NCBI GenBank assembly: GCA_029531795.1
Contig: JAPEIS010000008.1
Coordinates: forward strand, 1,736,001-1,800,000
Direction: 5' to 3'
DNA length: 64,000 bases
DNA from: Sclerotinia nivalis
Taxonomy: Eukaryota > Ascomycota > Leotiomycetes > Helotiales > Sclerotiniaceae
Shown: piece by piece, positions 34,252-46,600 of the stretch
How the letters are laid out: each line of letters opens with the position of its first letter
Numbering within the stretch: position 1 is the first letter of the stretch
Program-made: the position numbers and the translations under genes
Notes under the pieces: model-generated
What the model saw: the letters and a program-made list of their open reading frames with translations, nothing else
Told to the model about the DNA's origin: nothing
The model's database searches: none

Positions 34252-35446
34252 ATGGGAAGTACTTTGAGAAAGCCCGAGTTTGTTTTGGTGCCTGGAGCTA
34301 TGCATGGCCCTGAATCTGTAAGGTCTCCTCCTTTTAATCCTATCTCAATAATATGATATGTGTGTTGGAGCTCAGGAGCGTAGCTGCTACTGCTCCTATT
34401 AAGCTCCTCGGAATGCCCAGAGGAGCTCGTACGCTCATGGCAATCTCATTCAATGATTTCATCTGACATATCCCCTTGAAGTTCAAACCCTTGACAGATA
34501 TTCTCGAAGCGAAGGGTTATAAAGTTCATGGCATCACCCTCAAATCCGTGGGTGCATCAACTCCTCTCGAGGATTTCCAGCCAGATGTCGAAGTAATCCG
34601 GTAATATCCCCTCATATCTCCCATCTCCCATCTTCCATTTCCTCCGTCACTTTCCACCTAAGCCTAACACCCACCTCAGAAACCAAGTCGACTCCCTCCT
34701 GTCCACCTCCACCCCTATAATCATGCTCTACCACTCCTACGGCGGAACCGTCGGTTCCGAAGCCCTAGGCAACTACCTCACCACCCTCCCCCCCTCAACT
34801 ACCCCCTCATCCCCCACCGGTCTCATCCGCCGCCTAATCTACATCTCATCATTCTGTCTCCCCAAATCCGTCTCTCTCAAAAGTCTCAACGACGAACCTG
34901 TCCCCTGGTGGTCCTTCTCCCCTGATCTCAAAACAGTAACCTGTTCAGATCCTTACGAAATTTTCTATAACGATATTGAGAAAAAGGAAGCAAAAAAATA
35001 TGTGGATATGTTGAAGGAACATAGTGCGATGACTGTTGCTTCGCCCGTGACGGTGGAACCCTGGAGATTTATTCCGAGTACGTATGTGCTTTGTGAGGAC
35101 GATAATGCACTTCCCTTGGAGGCACAGTTAGGGTTGATTAAGGGGGCGCAGGAGATTGCTGCAGGGAGTAAGTCTTTTTGTTTCTTTTGTGTCTCTTTCT
35201 TCTTTGAACAACTTTGGGTTGTTTTTGCTGTAATGAGTATTATGTGTCTCTATGTCATGTAAAGAAGACATAACCTCCTTTCTCTCTTCACTTCATCCTC
35301 AACCCCAGAATCCCAAAAAGACTAACCACAAACCCATATTAGGCTTTGACACAATCGAACGTACAAATTCTGGTCACAGTCCCTTTATAAGTCAACCAGA
35401 ATGGTTAGCCGAGAAATTGATTAAAGCTGCAGAGGCTTCTGTTTGA
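34252..35446 (+). CDS. Alpha/beta hydrolase family protein
   Basis: Four exons, 34252-34317, 34482-34600, 34680-35167 and 35343-35446, join in frame to give 258 aa. The start MGSTLRKPEFVLVPGAMHGPESFKP has the first core strand and the oxyanion-side loop. The nucleophile elbow is YHSYGG (Ser in x-S-x-G). A lid-like helical segment follows (about 120-180). The acid residue probably lies in YVLCEDDNALPLEAQ and the catalytic His in SGHSPFISQPEWLAEKL near the C-terminus. The overall form resembles the AB_hydrolase_6 group that includes plant methylesterases and many fungal esterases; the substrate cannot be told. Splicing of the last intron (acceptor TTAG) is needed to bring the catalytic His in frame. 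All triad positions look intact. Confidence 0.88.
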
Positions 35447-35639
35447 TACATCTCATCTTCTGGAGACTCTGGTAATGAATGGGGTAGGATTCTGGAAGTA
35501 TGAAGAAAATGAATGAATGATGAACAAGCGTGGGATGATATGATATAGTGTGAATATGTTATGGCAGGATATTTGAATCAATCTATGTGTTCTCCATATA
35601 TATATATATACATGCTCTATCTATTCAACCTTTTTTATT

Positions 35640-36756
35640 ATTTAAAGAAGAGGCAGCAATCGTTCACAATCTAGCCTTCAAATATAAAGGCAAAAATACT
35701 ATTATGATTTATATAGATGCCTTTTCAACCTTGAAAGGAATTGGAGTAGGCATCGGAATTGTTGTTATCTCAACCAATGGTCAAATTTCTTACAAGGAAA
35801 CTTTTAATATTGGTATAAATCAATTGGTATACAATGAAGAGCTTCTTGGAGTCACCAAAACGATCGAATATGCTAATTCTATAGCCCAATCGGGCAACAA
35901 ATTCAAAATCTACTCAAATAATCAAGTTGGACTATATCGATTGAAAATACTATCCGATACCCTTAATCAAGCTTGCCAAATCAGAGCAATCAAAACAGCA
36001 GAATCTCTTATACAAAAGGGAGCCGAAATCTCATTCAATTGAATTCCGGGATATACCTCAATAAAAGGAAACGAACTAGCTAATGCTCTAGTAAAAGAAA
36101 CTATAAAATTAAGATCATTATCTAACGAAACTAATTTTGCTTTTTTAAAAATGAAAATCAAAAGAACAAAAGATCAAGAATAGAAAATCCTTCTCAATTC
36201 AATCAATTCAAATTATTTAAAATCATACCCTTGGAAAATTGATTCGAAAATCGGAACCCCAGAAAACACCAAAAGAAACTATATCAGTGCCTTATATCAC
36301 GGAGGCAGCAGACAGGATAACAGAAATCACTTTTATTGATAAGACGTAGCTCGAAGAGCTACGTTTCTATAGAAGGAACGGTTCCTTAAATACATTTATG
36401 TGTAGCGCTAGCCCCGACCGGGGCTAGCCTACACTTATCCGAGGTCCGACTCCTATGGGTCGGAACCCGAGCGGTCTCCGTATACCATATACGGGGACCC
36501 CGTGACACATTTGTTATTTTCCTTATTATATATAATAATATTGATAAGGAGGGTTTTTGAACCCCAGAATTAGTTTTCACTTCCCCTACTCAATTAAGAG
36601 ATAGAGATCAACTCCATCGATTTAACTCTATACTTGCTATAATCGCTAAGCCAGCATATTACCATTTATTATTTGTTAGAAGCTTATAAAACTTCTAGCC
36701 GTCTTAGATAGTCTTAGACTCAGTGTAGACGTTAATTAAATCAATCAATCAATCAA
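35640..36756 (+). mobile_element. 5'-truncated Tad-like LINE fragment (RNase H and 3' end)
   Basis: The fragment is flanked by a target duplication, TATTCAACCTTTTTATT (36757-36773), matched at 35622-35639 with one extra T. The first ~540 bp encode the C-terminal RNase H of a Tad/I-clade LINE: IYIDAFSTLKGIGVGIGIVVIS, an internal EELLGVTKTIEYA helix, IYSNNQVGLYRL, and GAEISFN-stop-IPGYTSIKGNELANALVKE. The two stops (TGA and TAG) sit where Trp is expected. The 3' untranslated part has a stem-loop (36675-36699) and ends in AATCAATCAATCAA. A 213-bp element is inserted at 36295-36507. Non-functional. Confidence 0.9.
36295..36507 (+). mobile_element. 213-bp hairpin-rich element, copy 2
   Basis: Same length, same terminal sequences and same five hairpins as 12939-13151, with two G/A differences. 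It interrupts the LINE fragment. No clean target duplication is seen here: CCTTA lies upstream and CATTT downstream. Confidence 0.85.
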
Positions 36757-36773
36757 TATTCAACCTTTTTATT

Positions 36774-38994
36774 GAACAGAATCAGCTTAATCTTACATGA
36801 TCCCACACTAGGCCATATTGGGAAGGTATGAATAACTTCCTATAAGCTATCTCCTTCTCTTGAATTCTTATCTCTTTAGTCAAATCAATACTATGTTTCC
36901 CAGTCCTATGTGATTATGTCATTAGGGTCATGTTCTTAATAATTCATGTGTAACCAAATATCTTTACTATGATATGATATCAAAAGAACTTTACTGTAGA
37001 TATAGTACGAACTGTTAACTATTACAGAGTTCTATTCATGAAGAGAAAGAGATAATTACAAGTAGGTAGGTGTATACTATTCTAAGAACAATAGCACTCG
37101 ACACAGCACCAGCACAATACAGCTCTTTTCCTTTTGGATCAACCTAATTTAACACTCAATACCTGTACTCGAGTATATATTCTTACTCAAAATAGATTTC
37201 TTTGCAATCTAAATATGCAGTGCAGGCACTAAATTGCCAAGTGGCAAAGTCAATGGAGAAGGAAAACCCATCTTTTTAGTATCAGATGCGACATACCTAT
37301 GGATGCATTGCACAAAAAGCCAAATCCAATGCCAAATCCAATACCAACTCCTTCAGAGCAAAACCACAAAACATATTATCCAGTTATTCAGCTATTCAGC
37401 TACCTAGTATTCAATACTACGTAGGTTCTGACAAGATTTAACAAGAAAATATTTAACGAAAAAGGATTTAACAAGAAAAGACTTAACGGAGAAGATGAAA
37501 TGGGATTTCCAACATCCATCACATTCACATATGTAAGTCTTATAATTGCAAACCCTTAGTTCTTTGTCGTTTGTGCCTTTTTTCTTTACCTTTGGGGAGG
37601 ATCATTCTTATTCCCTTCTCATTTCCCATTTCCCACTCCCCTCCCTTTCCTTCCCTTCCCATCCGTTCCAAAAACCATATATGATTCATGTCCAACACCG
37701 CACATGATTATAATCTTTACACCTATATTCTATAACACCTATGAACTATGAACTTGGAAATTATACTCACTTTCATTCAGAATTCATATCCCATCCCTTC
37801 AATCTCATAGATAAACATATAAACATATAAACATATAAACACAGTACAAAAAATCCTTAATCTACACTCAAGAATTGTATTTTCTATTCCTATGTCATAC
37901 TTCTTATTCTATTGTATTGCTATCTGTTACTATTATTATACACAAGTCCATCATCCACAGCAACCATTATGTATATCTACCTATCTATCTATCCATCCGT
38001 CTACCTACCCATTCATTCATCCATCAATCTACCTACCCAACCATCCACAAATCCTATTATTCCCAATCTATTCCCTTCCCTTCCCCGCTTCCGCTATCAC
38101 TAGACAGACAATATTCCATACATCTAAACCAATCAACCAAGACCATACCAACCAAGACCATACCAGACCAGACCAGACCAGATCAAACCAAATCAAACCC
38201 GATCAAACCATATACTTCCATAGATATTCAATTCTACACCTAATTCTTTGCTTCAGCAATCCTAATTCTTAATTCTTACTTTTCACTTCTCACTTCTCAT
38301 CTCAATATCATCCCATCCAACGACTCATCCAGCTACTCATCCAGCTACTCATCTAACTACAACTACAACTACTCATCCAATTACTCATCTAACAGCTACC
38401 CACAACTACAACCACAACCACAACCACAACCACAATCACAAACCAAACACAAACCAAAAGCAAGAGCAAAAGCAAAAAGATCTCTCGTATGCAAAATTAG
38501 ATATGATATAGTATGGCATAGTATGATATAATATGCAGAGCAGTGTAGTCTAGTAATCTTATGATATAATATAACATAACATAATATAATATAATACAAT
38601 ATACATAAACACCCCCATCAATATATTCCATATATTCAAATTCTTTCCTTTCCTTTCCTCTCTTCCCTCTCCTCTCTGTTCTGTTCTGTTCTCTATTCCT
38701 CTACTCCTCTACAATACCTTCCCCGTCGACGACATCCATCGATGACAAAAAGTCAGAATTAAAACTCTATATGCGCAAAGTACTGTTAAAAGAGGAAACC
38801 CAACGGAATCGATAACTAAAAAGATAACGATATACAGACCACCGTTTCCACAATCACCATTTGTTTCCATTCATCTCCTCTTATTTATGTAATATAATAT
38901 AATGCAATGTATGTATCATGTATCAACAAATGTATCGGTATCATCCAAGGCCAGAAAGAGATCCTTCATGAGGAAATGCATCTTTAAACGGATT
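36774..38994. other. Gene-free low-complexity intergenic region
   Basis: I see no gene. Simple repeats include CATATAAA units (37813-37838), CTATC/CCATC tracts (37980-38050), ACCAGACCAG and CCAAGACCATA (38140-38190), CAACTACTCATC (38330-38390) and CAACCA (38405-38440). The end is 3' flank of the oxysterol-binding protein gene. Confidence 0.65.
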
Positions 38995-40692
38995 CTAAGC
39001 ACTGGTAACTTCATTCTCCTTCAAATCCCATTCTCCCTGTTGTAGCATATGTAGAACCTCCTTTCCATCGTCTGTCAAATCGGGTTTACCTAATGGTGTA
39101 ACAGATCCTGTGAAAAATCTCGGTTGCCATTTAACCCCTTGATCTTGTCGCTCTTTAGCCTTTTCTCTTTGCCTTTCTTCTAATTCTTGTTTGATGGCTG
39201 TCGCTCGGGAAAATTGTCGAGAGTTAATGGCTTCTGTGACGCCTGACCAGAATTTGAGGGATTCATTGGGTAGCTGCTTCTCTGTTGGAGGAATAATCTT
39301 AGGTGCTACTTGAAGCGGCGTGAGATTTATTAGAAGAATTGGATTGTCCTAGCAATGTTAGATTAGCAGCTATCGTCTGAATGCATAAAACAACACTTAC
39401 GCCCTTCGGCCCCAAAGTGAAGTACAGTTTGTCCTTCCAGTTTCCAGATATTCTTGCCAATACATCCTTATCAGGGACATCTTTTATCCTCGTTTTATTA
39501 TCATTGTCCGGATCGTAGCGGAACACTACTCCCTCCACTTTATTTTGCGTCTTTCCTAACCACCCCTCTTCGACATAATGCAAAATTGTCTTGATCTTAG
39601 TCTGACTGCAAGTTACGTAGCACTGGTCTCCCACGGTAACGCTCAAAGTTCCACGCAAAAGTCCCCCAAGATGAGCAGCTGGATGTGTGAGTTGATACTG
39701 CTCATTGTTCCTCCTCTCAATATTAATGAAGATACCCAAGTTGTGCTCCCCTGGTGTAACCTTGATACTCGTTCCAGTAAACTTCGCCGATAGTTGGTCG
39801 AATCCTCTAGCCGAAATACCCTTCTCCGGACAATCGACATAAAATGCGGAGACCGGTGGATGATGCGAAGTTTGTTCCGTTAAGTATGATACTCGAACTT
39901 TTTTGCCGGCGGGTTTTGGCTTAGGAATTGTAACACTGGACGTATTTGTTGATGACATAGGAGTGGTCTTTTTCGAAGACGAAGCACTAGTAGGACTCAA
40001 TTTGATCGTCTCTATAGCCGGCTGTGAATCTTCAACTTCCCAATTACACTATTCAAAGATCAGTATTCCCCACTACGATCTTGTCATTTAGCTGCAACTG
40101 CTTACCCTGAAAAATTCCCCGAGGGCAGAATTATATGGTTTGCAAGGCTTTCCTTTGACATATTTTAAATCCTTCGTAAACCAAAATCTCAAGACTTCTA
40201 GCATTCTATCTAATGGGTCATCCGAGTCTCCTATTGCCACAAATGTATTCGGCTGATCGAGGTAATTCCAATACTCAAGGTTGGGAGTCGGTTCTAAAAG
40301 CTGGGCCGGCAAACTAAATCGAACGGAAGCAATATCTGCCACTCCAATAAACCTATGCAAAAAGAGAAAGCAATGTCAGTCATTCATCATCTGAGACCTA
40401 GACGCCTCTGCGGAAGGTGTTGAAGTTGCTTCAGAGGCTGAAACCACAATTCGTCGCATTGCCCCTTGTTGATAGCGGTGTGATTTCTTTTCACACCTTC
40501 GAAGATAGATGCGAGAAGTAGAATGACTTACTTTCGCAAAATTCCCAAGAACATCTTAAGTTTCGAGCCATCATCTGGTGGTTTCTCCGCTACGGCAGAG
40601 GCGGCAGGTAACGACTCGGAAGCAGTGGAAGGGGTCGTCGATGCAGCGGGTGAAGGGTTAAAAGCAGAGGATCCCGATGATGCAGATGCCAT
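38995..40692 (-). CDS. Oxysterol-binding protein (Osh/Kes1-like)
   Basis: Four exons, 40692-40532, 40352-40106, 40048-39401 and 39348-38995, join in frame to give 469 aa. All donors are GTAAG-like and acceptors are CATAG, AATAG and GCTAG. The signature EQTSHHPP is intact at about residues 194-201. Before it come DIASVRFSLPAQLLEPTPNLEYW (lid and entry) and KPYNSALGEFFR (phosphoinositide-contacting KPxNPxLGE motif, here with S). A Ser/Thr/Lys-rich insertion (about 150-185) lies just before the signature. The C-terminal half includes NIERRNNEQYQL, GTLSVTVGDQCYV and KWQPRFF. There is no PH domain or ankyrin repeat, so this is a short lipid-transfer protein like Kes1/Osh4, exchanging sterol and PI4P between membranes. 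The N-terminal 40 residues are Ser/Ala/Pro-rich and probably disordered. Confidence 0.93.
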
Positions 40693-43600
40693 ATTTGAAG
40701 ATACAGAGCAAAATAATAATTAAAGATCGTATATGTGGTATAACGAGCAACAGTTAAAGGGGAAAGTTGAAGTGACTTCGAAATTTAAGTGTTTAAGGTT
40801 GGTTGGTTGTACAGTAAGTAATGTGGCCTATGATGCTGAGAGATCCTTGGTGCTTGGTGCCGTTCTGTAGTGACGTTTAGGGGCTGACGATAAGGAGCCG
40901 ATAGGGTAAATTGTTAGGTTACAGAGTGCACCTGACTGATGGGATAATTCAGCTGCAAAACTGCGACTCGGGAATTATAAAGTTCGGATTAAGTATCAAG
41001 AATTCATGAAGTATTAAAAAGAAACATATTGATATGATTTTAAGATGTTTATCATCATCGACTGGCCAGCTAGAAAATATGAACAACCGTGCGAAATTGA
41101 AACCAAATCATCGAAGATATTAATTTTAAGTTTGTTCCCGTACGCAATGACTCCCGCTCGGTTATTAGCCTAGTTGATTCAATATGAGATCTGAATATCA
41201 CAATTTGATCCAGTTTATTGTGACATCTATTCGAATTTCAGTTAATTATATTTAAATTTCCAGAGTGTTTACAATATATCTACATAATCACTACTCCAAT
41301 GCCCAGCAGCTACCTTGCTACCTAATAAATGTCCAAAATCGGGCTTCACAGCACTGTGATCTTGTCGGGGCTCTTCTCTTCTTGTCTGAATATATCCAAA
41401 CCATATTAGCATATGCTAGAATGCTACCGAGATATATATCGAGAGTTTGAACTTCCTAGTATTACGGAATACAGCAAATTTGTACCATCTACTAAAAACC
41501 ACCACCTATAATCACCGTCCATGATACCGACAAAGTCAATTTTGTTTGAACAGCTCTCCTGCGTTTCTTAGTTTCCTAAGTTTCAATCACGCACAAATTT
41601 GCGGAAAAATTCAGTAATAAGATTGATGTATTCGAGGTTCTCTGGTCGTTTTGATGCCCCTTCTGTGTAGTTGATAGAGAACCTTCCTAAAATGCCTTGA
41701 ACCAATATCAAGGAGAACCTACTTGTACGTCAACCAGCGAGCTCCACATGCTTTAAACTTGGGTCGAGTATGTGAAATCAAGATTGAACTAATATTTCAC
41801 TAAATCAAGCCGCAAGGAGAACCCTTGATTTCCACAGTCTGGCCCTCTTTGCATTGCGGCCATTAGATAGGCTCTTTTGCCAGAAGGAAAAATTGATCCT
41901 ATTACTAGTGGAAGCTCTTTTCTAACTTGTATATAGAGAAAAGATGACAGACAATGGAAAATATCAGGCTACTTACTGCCTCATAATATTCTCGAGCTCC
42001 GTCGTAATTAGAGTTGTGTTGCGTATTGAAGTATCATAATCGTAGCATGAATTTGGCATCTGGCAGTTGATGAAAACCAAGTAGATGCATTGAGAGAAGA
42101 AAAAAGAGAGGGTTGTAATATAATATGTCTATGTTTAGCAACGTTGAAGAAAGGCGGTAGGGCTCCCAATAGTCCAAATTACAGTCCGAGAATGGGAGAT
42201 TCCTGCTTCCATAACTCCTCTGATATATCTGACACATTTGAAATTCAGTTCATTAACGTTGACAAATTATCCTTAAATATTCACAGTGTTTTGAAAATTT
42301 TCAGTTCTCATTGGATAGAACCCGTCCTATAGGACCTCTTGGAAGAAGAAAAGCTAGTTGGCACAAAGTAATCTCAAAATAATTTCCCATCATATTTAGC
42401 TCCTAATCATCTACATATGCTCCGACCTGCAGAGAGTCGGGCTTTGATGAGAACAAGCGCATACAGTACCGCAAATTGCATCTCGAATATATATCATCCT
42501 AGGCAATATGAAGACATCTGTCTCAACAGCGTGTAATCTCTCGATCAAGATAAGCGCGCGCGCTGAGTGCCTAGACACAATCGTAATAATATATATGCAG
42601 TTCCGGTTGGGCCAGACTCGGTCGCGGTACGGGCCTCTTAGTGACTACATAGTAGAACAGCCAAAGGGGCGATAGAAAAGACATTACTTTTTCTCCAATC
42701 ATACAAAACGAACCGTGCTTCCGTTTCAGACCTCTTGCAGGAGGCAAAAACCTCCGCAGAAAATCCCCACACCGGGGAGCCCGAGCACGTGTACGAAACC
42801 AATGTCTGACTTCAAGGGGAAGAGTTCTTTCCTGCCCCGAACCCCGACTTCCAAGCATTTAAATTAGGCATCATACGATATTAAGGCTTGTCCGTGAGCA
42901 TTGTGTGCAAATCATTCGATAAGCTTTCCTATGCAAACTTGTGCCAAGAATCAAAAATTTGGGATCTAAACGCATGCAACCCAGCCAATTGTGCCGAAGT
43001 TCCGACCGTGTACGGTTCTTGTACCTGCAGTGTTGCCGAATGACGACAGCGACGTTCATCATTCCCATCGTGTTTGAAACTCTGATTCTGAGCTCACTGG
43101 CTTGCTCACTGGCTGTAACTACTGAACCATCGTCGATGATGCATGCAAGATCCTATTTGATGGGCTAAGAAGGTTTGAAATAGAGTTTTATCGGGTCGAT
43201 CACAATTGATGACAGATTAAAAAAACGTTGATAAAGGGTCCCGGTAAGGCGGTAGGGCCATCCAGGTCTTACAACCAAAAACGCTGCCGGGTATTTGCAG
43301 TAGAATATTCGTCGAAGCATACATATCTGTAACTAGGAATTGAATTCACACGGATCATATTCCCAAAGTAATAATTAAAATGTTGCATTAGGCAAAGGCT
43401 TACTAGATTTCATCACCACGCTTTTTGGATTTTAATAATGGAAGAAACGCGACCAATAGAGTTCAAGACTTCAAGGAGTAATCGGTTAAAAGATAAAAGA
43501 TCTTAAAAAAAATAAAAAAAAATAAAAAAGAATCAAAATTATACTGTACCACCCTTGTTCAAACCATTTTCCCAAAACTTTTCTTGGGGGGAGGGGTGGC

Positions 43601-46600
43601 TTGCAAAGGTTCTCCATCATACAAGCATCTTTGACGTCATTTGTATGGGCTTCAACCCGGAAAATTAAAAACTGTGCGGAACATCGGATGGGAAGATATG
43701 AAAATCCTCCCTTATTGAGGAATTTGAAGTCGAAGATCAGTTATACATAAATAAATCAAAACACACAAATAAGATGAAAACATGAAGAAAACTTCGGTTC
43801 AAGTGGAATGTACACTAATAGAATATCCATTTGGATATATTTCTAACGTTGTGACGGGGGATGATTCGATGCCGATGGCCGATGGCTGATGATTACGAAC
43901 GTTTTGGGTCGTGTATCGGTAATGGCGATGCTATTTTCAACGTGGCAATTCGACTTTTGCAGAATTAGTTTGCAGCAAATGACAGCGGAACATTTATTAT
44001 CTGGAGAACATATTCAAGTCTCGAGTATTCTAGATGCCGAGATAAGTTCGAGTCTCCACCGCCATAGGGCAAGTATCTTTGAAATCCCCTGGTAGTGATT
44101 AATGCGGCCTGTGGCTGAAACTTTTCTATCCACTGTCACCAGCGGTGTACCGTGATGGCTTCATGTGCATTGCTATCGATCACTTGACACTTTATCGACT
44201 AGATTCAGTATTTACACTGCTTCTAGAGTGTACAACTCATATCGCAGGAAGGGGATAAGATGGGGGCCGAAATCTTTCGCGAAGGTTCCACGGCTCGGTT
44301 CTTTGGCGAGAGCTGCATCGAGATTGCCAAAGATGCTTTCGTGTTTTATACAATAATACACATATGATCGGGCAGCTCCGGGCTACCATTGCTGCCGTGC
44401 ATATCTGAATGAATTCGAATGCAAGAGTATGTAGTCAGTAATCCGCCATCATAAAATGGCAGAAATATTCTTCTTTATGGAGGCTTCGAAAAATTGGACA
44501 CTCGAGAAAGTATACCGAGGCAGCGAAAGCATCTCGTAAATAAGATCACCCATCAGATACATGTCTACGTAATTTAATCAAGCCGTGCTAGTGGAATTCA
44601 TCACGTTGCCGTCTAATGTAGGTTAGATGCGGATTCCTTTTTATGCAAATGCAGCTACCTAGCCTTACACGCGTTTTTGCGCTCGCCCTCTATGCCCAAC
44701 AACCAAGCCAACGGCGGACGGAAATTGAGCTAGTGTTTAAACGGAAATGAAAAAAAACGTTGATTAACCACTTAAGACTTTGATAAGGGCACAATGAACC
44801 TCTGAGGAAGGAGTAAAAGTAAAAAAAGGCATCGAAATGCAGCAAGGGAAGAAAGGGGGACAAGGAAGACGCGACATTCGACGGTAGTCATTGTGTGAGG
44901 GGTTGTGATATTCATTCTAGACCATAGGTGAAAGACGAGCCGCACAACTTTGGCATCCCACAGACCAAGGGGAAAGTATGGAAATCGGTTACACCCACCA
45001 CCTTACGCCACAGTGGCTCGACGATGGCTTTCGTCCGAGAAGACATCATAAACCGATCGACATGCTTGTAATAGTTGTGTGGCTGTTGCGTTCGAGAACA
45101 AAAGTCGGCATTACCGGCTGTTGTTTTCATTTCCGCAACAATCGTTGTGGACGAATAAGAAGTAGCAAAATCCATTCAACTGCAGCAGACTAGGCGTTTG
45201 TCAATTGAACTTTTAGACGTTTGATCAGCCTATGAGAGCTCATGGAGCCTCTATTCTAGGATGATCGAAACACCCCCATTTCCCGTTAGACACCTAGCAG
45301 GCAGTTGCTAGGGTAATGCTGTATGCAGCGAAGTCTGGGCTCTGAAGCATTTGAACGTATGGAGAAAAGATAAAATCGCGGCAGGTGACACGACACAGTA
45401 TGCAACATCTGTTAACAGCTAGGTGAGAATTCTTCACAATGGATGGCCAAGACAGCAAAAGCTCGGTCGTTTGTTAACGCCCGAATATGCTCCTCCTATA
45501 TCAGCATCAAACCTAATATGCATGATGGAATCGCAGAGATGTAGACTTTGTAGTACCATTGGACCATATTTCCGGAGATCACACTATCGTCCAAGATGAC
45601 GAAGCATGAAGCTTGCGCTTCATCTCCGGTGCGATAGGTTGATGGATCCGCCACAACGCCTCCACGGAGTAGTCTCCATATAATTCCAAAACTTTCCCGC
45701 TGATCTACTGTGGCTTGTACGGCTCGCTAAAGAGTTCCTTTGTGTCATTCTTCTAGAGATCGTGGCTGTGGCTATGCAAGACGCAATTCAAGCTGAAAAA
45801 TGATTGGAACCGGTGGAATGGGCATGAAAAACACAACAAAGATTGATGGGATTGTTTGTTCGACACCACAAATGGAAGACAGGGAAGAAAATTCCCCGCG
45901 CGAGCCTGAAATGACAAAGTAGCACCCAAATATGGTATGCAACGCACTAAAAATCTAGAGCACCGGGCCCGAACTTTCAATCCCCAATTTCTTGAGATTA
46001 AGGACCTGTTGGACTGTCAATTTTATTAAGACAATAAGACAATGATTCGCAATAGTTAGATACTCGGGAACCATATCAAAACAATAGCAGCAATTTTACT
46101 GTTGTATGGTGATGAGAGTATGTAGCACAATGAGATGAGAGTAAGCAATATGAAGAGTATGTCTAGGCAAAATAAATCCTATCTGGTGGTAACGTAACGG
46201 TGCCAGCAAGCTCGTTAGGGTGAAAATCAAAGGGTGAAAAAGGGGGCGATCTCCGAAAGTAGGAGTCTCCAGGTTTTCGATACAGACGCTCTTTTTCATG
46301 TGTGATGGATCGGAAAATATATTATTGCCCGTTTGTCTGTAGCTTGTATAATATATATGACGGAGATGAAGCAGAATCGAGTTTAGCCCTTGTTATCAAT
46401 CGGGATTGAAAAAGACGCCCCGTGAAATCTTTCATGATCCATTATCCGTAATGGTCTTGATCTCAACAGACCTGTCAGTGTTACTTGACACTTGCAGTAT
46501 CCAGATAAAGGGGAGCAAAAGAAGGAAAAATTTGCAATTAAACCCAATAAATGAATGGATGAAGGACGAATCTTTCGCCACATTTTGAGATATTTCGCGA

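Noticed and set aside
35160..35280. Reading the hydrolase exon straight on past 35167
   Set aside because: The extension is hydrophobic intron sequence. The GTAAGT donor and TTAG acceptor restore the catalytic His region.
42571..42858. 95-codon Arg/Pro-rich frame on the minus strand
   Set aside because: It is a locally GC-rich patch with no recognisable motif or conserved start context.
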